Shown here: piece by piece, positions 58,265 through 61,358 of the stretch
Position numbering within the stretch: the first letter of the stretch is position 1
Layout of the letters: the number at the start of each line of letters is the position of its first letter
DNA from: Hymenobacter citatus
GTDB taxonomy: Bacteria; Bacteroidota; Bacteroidia; Cytophagales; Hymenobacteraceae
Assembly: GCF_014333615.1 (NCBI RefSeq)
Contig: NZ_JACSCY010000022.1
Coordinates: 1 to 61,358, forward strand
Reading direction: 5' to 3'
DNA: 61,358 nt
Notes under the pieces: generated by a model
Seen by the model: the letters and a program-made list of their open reading frames with translations, nothing else
The model's database searches: none
What the model was told of the DNA's origin: nothing
Program-made: the position numbers and the translations under genes

Positions 58265-58501
58265 GAAAAAGGAAGTTTGGGTGAGGCCTAATGCAAATGG
58301 AATTCTCCACTAACTGAATTCTGCCGTTTTTACGGGACTTTTACAGGCATGATTAAAAGTGCCCAAATCTTCAGGTTAGTGTCTGAAACAGTAGTGATGA
58401 GCTTATCAGTAAAAACCCTGATATAAAAACAGTAGGAAGAGCATTTTCATGTGATGAACTGCGTATAAATACCTATTTGACAGTGGGCTGTCAGTTTTGC
58501 C

Positions 58502-58509
58502 TAAATTTG
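58502..58509 (+). promoter_or_regulatory. -7 element directly before the BatD-like gene
   Basis: TAAATTTG matches TAnnTTTG and ends 3 bp before the GTG start. A TTG lies 22 bp upstream (58477-58479). The geometry repeats that seen at ruvB. Confidence 0.6.
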
Positions 58510-58512
58510 CGT

Positions 58513-60015
58513 GTGATACGACTCCAAGCTATTCTCTGCTTTTTGCTGTTGCTGCTCGCAGAAACAAGCCGTGCGCAAGCTGTTCCGCCTGCTAGCGATG
58601 CCGGCCAAGCGGTAGTGGTGCTAGGCCGCACAGAGTTTCCGATCAACGAGTACTTTACCATCAGCTTCACCTTGCGTGGGGCGTCGCTTGATCGGTATTC
58701 TGCCTTCCCGGATATCGAGGGCTTCAAGAAAAGCGGTAAGCTAAACACGACCACCACGCGCACGGTAGGCGGCCAAAGCTCGATTGAGCTGACTATTACC
58801 CAGCGCTATGCCGCCTACCAGGAAGGGGAGTTTGAGTTACCGCCGTTTACCATTACCGTGAACGGCAACCCCATTCGCTCGCCGGGTGCTACCCTGCAAG
58901 TAGGACCACAGCAGGCACAGGCTACCCCACCTGCCGCCGGCACCAACCCCAGCTCTAATAACCAGCCTCTACAAGGCATTGGCCTTTTGGATGAGCTGTT
59001 CGGCAAGCCCAAGCCCGATGCGTACGTGGAGCCGAAAGACCATGCATTTCTGGCGTTAGTAGCCGATAAAAGCAGTGTGTATGTAGGCGAAGGAGTGCAC
59101 GTGAACATGTATTTCTACCTCACGCCCACCGACCAGGGCCTGCTAGACTTCTACAACTTTGCCGGTCAGCTGCCGGGTATCATACAGCAGCTGCAGCAGC
59201 GCACGGCCTGGGAAGAGCACTTCGAGGATCAGGAAATAACCCCCGAAACCATCACGGTAGGCGGCAAGAGCTACCTGCGTTACCGCCTCTACGAAACGGA
59301 GCTGTATCCGCTGACGGCTGAGGCGCTGCGTTTTCCGATTATTTCGCTGCAAATGGTGAAATACAAAGTAGCAAAAGACCCCACTGCCGATCCTACCGAC
59401 CGCCTGGAAGGCTACAAAACCTACTTCACCGACCCGCTAACTATAGCGGTAAAGCCCCTGCCGCCCCACCCCCTACGCGACCAGGTAGCCGTGGGGCGCT
59501 ACCAACTGCGCGAGGCCATCGACCGCACAGCGTTTCAGGTAGGGCAGGCTTTTACGTATACGTTCTCAGTTGAGGGAGAGGGAAATCTGGCCACGCTTTC
59601 GGCGCCTACGCTGCGGCCTCAGCCTGGGGTAGAGCTCTACGGGCCGGATATCCGGCAAGACCTGACGCGCCAGAGTGGGCGGGTAGGTGGGCGCAAGCGA
59701 TTCACGTATCGGCTGGTGCCCCGCCAGCCGGGGCCGCTGCCGCTCGATAGTCTGCTCACGCTGGTCTACTTCAATCTGGCTACGGCTCGCTACGACACGC
59801 TGCGTCCGCAACTGGTTGTATCCGTGCAGGATGCGCCGCAAAAAGCCGCATTTCGTCCCCGCCCCGACGACCCTTTCTATACCGAGGCGCTACAAGCCGC
59901 TGACAACACCTTGCAGCCCTTGAATGCGTATCGCGATGTGCGCCGCTACACTAATATAGTGCTCGTGCTCTTGATAGGCTTGGCGGGCTACGGCTGGTGG
60001 CGGGGAAGCCGCTGA
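58513..60015 (+). CDS. BatD-family (oxygen tolerance) protein
   Basis: Bat proteins form an envelope complex linked to aerotolerance or stress. The 500-residue product has a signal peptide (VIRLQAILCFLLLLLAETSRAQ from a GTG start), Ig-like domains beginning VVLGRTEFPINEYFTISFTLRG, the DHAFLALVADKSSVYVGEGVHVNMYFYL segment (in part) typical of BatD, and one C-terminal membrane anchor (IVLVLLIGLAGYGWW). Opening at 58477 would need a TTG and lies upstream of the likely transcript start. No batA/B/C/E neighbours are present. Confidence 0.85.
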   Translation: MIRLQAILCFLLLLLAETSRAQAVPPASDAGQAVVVLGRTEFPINEYFTISFTLRGASLDRYSAFPDIEGFKKSGKLNTTTTRTVGGQSSIELTITQRYAAYQEGEFELPPFTITVNGNPIRSPGATLQVGPQQAQATPPAAGTNPSSNNQPLQGIGLLDELFGKPKPDAYVEPKDHAFLALVADKSSVYVGEGVHVNMYFYLTPTDQGLLDFYNFAGQLPGIIQQLQQRTAWEEHFEDQEITPETITVGGKSYLRYRLYETELYPLTAEALRFPIISLQMVKYKVAKDPTADPTDRLEGYKTYFTDPLTIAVKPLPPHPLRDQVAVGRYQLREAIDRTAFQVGQAFTYTFSVEGEGNLATLSAPTLRPQPGVELYGPDIRQDLTRQSGRVGGRKRFTYRLVPRQPGPLPLDSLLTLVYFNLATARYDTLRPQLVVSVQDAPQKAAFRPRPDDPFYTEALQAADNTLQPLNAYRDVRRYTNIVLVLLIGLAGYGWWRGSR

Positions 60016-60135
60016 GGGTAGCAGAACAGGAATAAGAGGTAATTGCGTGCGCCAATGAGGGCTTTTGCTGACCTTTACGGTCAACAGAGTTGCGTATTGC
60101 CCATTTCTTACCTGCTTACTGCTCATTGCTACCCT

Positions 60136-61218
60136 ATGGCTAATTCTTTCGGCACCCTCTTCCGCATCACCACTTTCGGCGAATCGCACGGCGTGGGCAT
60201 TGGCGTTACCATCGACGGCTGCCCGGCCGGTTTGGCAGTGGATGTAGCGGAAATTCAGGCGGCGCTGGACCGGCGCCGGCCCGGCCAGTCGGACCTGACG
60301 ACCCCGCGCAAAGAGGCCGACCAGGTAGAGGTGCTTTCGGGCCTGTTCGGCGGTATGACGACGGGCACGCCCATCGGCCTGCTCATCCGCAACCAAGACC
60401 AGGCCAGCCACGACTACTCCCACATCGAGCACGCCTACCGCCCTTCCCACGCCGATTATACCTACGATCAGAAATACGGCCGGCGCGACTATCGGGGCGG
60501 TGGCCGCAGCTCGGCCCGCGAAACCGCTGCCCGCGTGGCGGCCGGGGTAGTGGCTCAAAAACTGCTGGCGCACTATGGTATTGAGGTGGCTAGCTATGTG
60601 TCGCAGGTAGGGGCCGTGGCCGTGCCGGTGGGCTACGAAGAGCTGGACCTAAGCCTGACTGACTCCAACCCCGTACGCTGCCCGCACCCCGAAACGGCCG
60701 AGCGTATGGCTGCCCTCATTCGTCAGACCCGCGACCGGCACGACACGGTAGGCGGCATCGTGACGGGGGTAGTGCGCCATGTGCCCACGGGCCTGGGCGA
60801 GCCGGTGTTTGATAAGCTGCACGCCGAGTTGGGCAAGGCTATGCTGAGCATCAATGCCGTGAAAGGCTTTGAGTACGGCTCGGGCTTTGCCGGCACGCTG
60901 CTATTCGGCTCAGAGCACAACGACCAGTTTTACACCAACGAAGCCGGCGAGGTACGCACCCGCACCAACCATTCGGGCGGCATCCAAGGCGGTATCAGCA
61001 ACGGGCAGGATATTTATTTCCGGGTGGCCTTCAAGCCTGTCGCTACCATTCTGCAACCGCAGCAAACCATCAACGACCAAGGCGAGGAGATCAGCCTGGC
61101 CGGCAAAGGCCGCCACGACCCCTGCGTACTACCCCGCGCCGTGCCCATCGTAGACGCCATGACGAGCCTCGTGCTAGCCGATATGATTTTACGGGCGCGG
61201 GCGAATAAGGTAGGGTAG
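60136..61218 (+). CDS. aroC: Chorismate synthase
   Basis: Converts EPSP to chorismate with reduced FMN, the last shikimate-pathway step. The 360-residue product from the ATG at 60136 (MANSFGTLFRITTFGESHG) has the three family signatures: GESHGVGIG, YGRRDYRGGGRSSARETAARVAAG (in part) and RHDPCVLPRAVPIVDAM. The frame open to 60043 adds an unlikely leader. It follows the BatD-like gene by 120 bp. Confidence 0.97.
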   Translation: MANSFGTLFRITTFGESHGVGIGVTIDGCPAGLAVDVAEIQAALDRRRPGQSDLTTPRKEADQVEVLSGLFGGMTTGTPIGLLIRNQDQASHDYSHIEHAYRPSHADYTYDQKYGRRDYRGGGRSSARETAARVAAGVVAQKLLAHYGIEVASYVSQVGAVAVPVGYEELDLSLTDSNPVRCPHPETAERMAALIRQTRDRHDTVGGIVTGVVRHVPTGLGEPVFDKLHAELGKAMLSINAVKGFEYGSGFAGTLLFGSEHNDQFYTNEAGEVRTRTNHSGGIQGGISNGQDIYFRVAFKPVATILQPQQTINDQGEEISLAGKGRHDPCVLPRAVPIVDAMTSLVLADMILRARANKVG

Positions 61219-61270
61219 GAGGGTGTGAGGGTATGGGGGTAGGAGGGTGTGAGGGTGTGAGGGTAGGAAG
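61219..61270 (+). repeat. G-rich GGGTGTGA/GGGTAGGA minisatellite
   Basis: About six imperfect 8-base units (GGGTGTGA, GGGTATGG, GGGTAGGA) in tandem directly after the aroC stop. At least four GGG tracts could form a G-quadruplex. Confidence 0.75.
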
Positions 61271-61273
61271 TGT

Positions 61274-61358
61274 GTCATCCTGAGCGCAGCGAAGGACCTT
61301 CTCACGCGTGAACGACAGACGTAACAACGACTCGTTCACGCGTGAGAAGGTCCTTCGC
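61274..61358. repeat. Dispersed stem-loop repeat, cut by window edge
   Basis: Begins GTGTCATCCTGAGCGCAGCG, the same core as the element at 36109. The inner arms GCGAAGGACCTTCTCACGCG and their inverse at 61333-61358 pair; the distal end lies outside the window. Confidence 0.85.

Overview
The window looks like chromosomal DNA of a Bacteroidota bacterium, most likely Hymenobacteraceae (Hymenobacter-like). Evidence: the rplM-rpsI-rpsB-tsf block, a TonB-dependent receptor with a carboxypeptidase-regulatory-like N-terminal domain under a TPP riboswitch, partner-switch, DUF3108 and BatD proteins, and promoters of the Bacteroidota form TTG-N19-21-TAnnTTTG. The DNA is GC-rich by eye, with AT-rich islands near 24.4-25.9 kb, 45.8-46.0 kb and 48.9-49.2 kb. 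Family assignments come from motifs read in the translations; no database search was possible.

Layout. 0-2.9 kb: ribosomal protein/EF-Ts operon (minus strand). 2.9-8.0 kb: pseudouridine synthase, a PhoR/PhoB-like two-component pair, a DUF3108 protein and recA. 8.2-11.6 kb: predicted outer-membrane barrel, acetyltransferase, SDR and a small unknown. 11.6-16.8 kb: MoxR ATPase and two parvulin-type periplasmic foldases. 17.0-19.8 kb: a PP2C phosphatase / STAS / RsbW-like kinase partner-switch operon. 20.2-24.4 kb: guaB and, divergently, a secreted GH2 glycosidase. 24.4-25.8 kb: AT-rich island with a DUF433/DUF5615 toxin-antitoxin-like pair and a lipoprotein. 26.0-28.4 kb: TetX-like flavin monooxygenase, AraC regulator and an EmrE-type SMR pump. 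28.5-33 kb: SDR, barrel protein, HrpB helicase. 33.0-33.5 kb: intergenic block with a palindromic promoter, two terminators and a probable 44-codon gene. 33.5-41.8 kb: rhodanese, PnuC plus a NadR-like kinase, epimerase, acetyltransferase, the TPP-riboswitch TonB receptor and an APC permease. 42-48.9 kb: glutaryl-CoA-dehydrogenase-like enzyme, a stand-alone HIRAN protein, DUF4268, and a GT39 / HAD / UbiA group that may make and use a polyprenyl-phosphate pentose. 49-52.7 kb: DUF4332, ruvB, lipoprotein, queG and a small protein. 52.9-58.3 kb: three tandem pairs of Tat-exported ferritin-like proteins. 58.5-61.2 kb: BatD-like protein and aroC.

The most unusual content is the triplicated ferritin-like locus, where individual paralogues have lost putative metal ligands; the compact small-gene/antisense arrangement at 33.0-33.3 kb; the GT39-HAD-UbiA group; and several families of long inverted repeats, two of which begin inside stop codons. 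No rRNA, tRNA, CRISPR array, transposase or phage gene was recognised.
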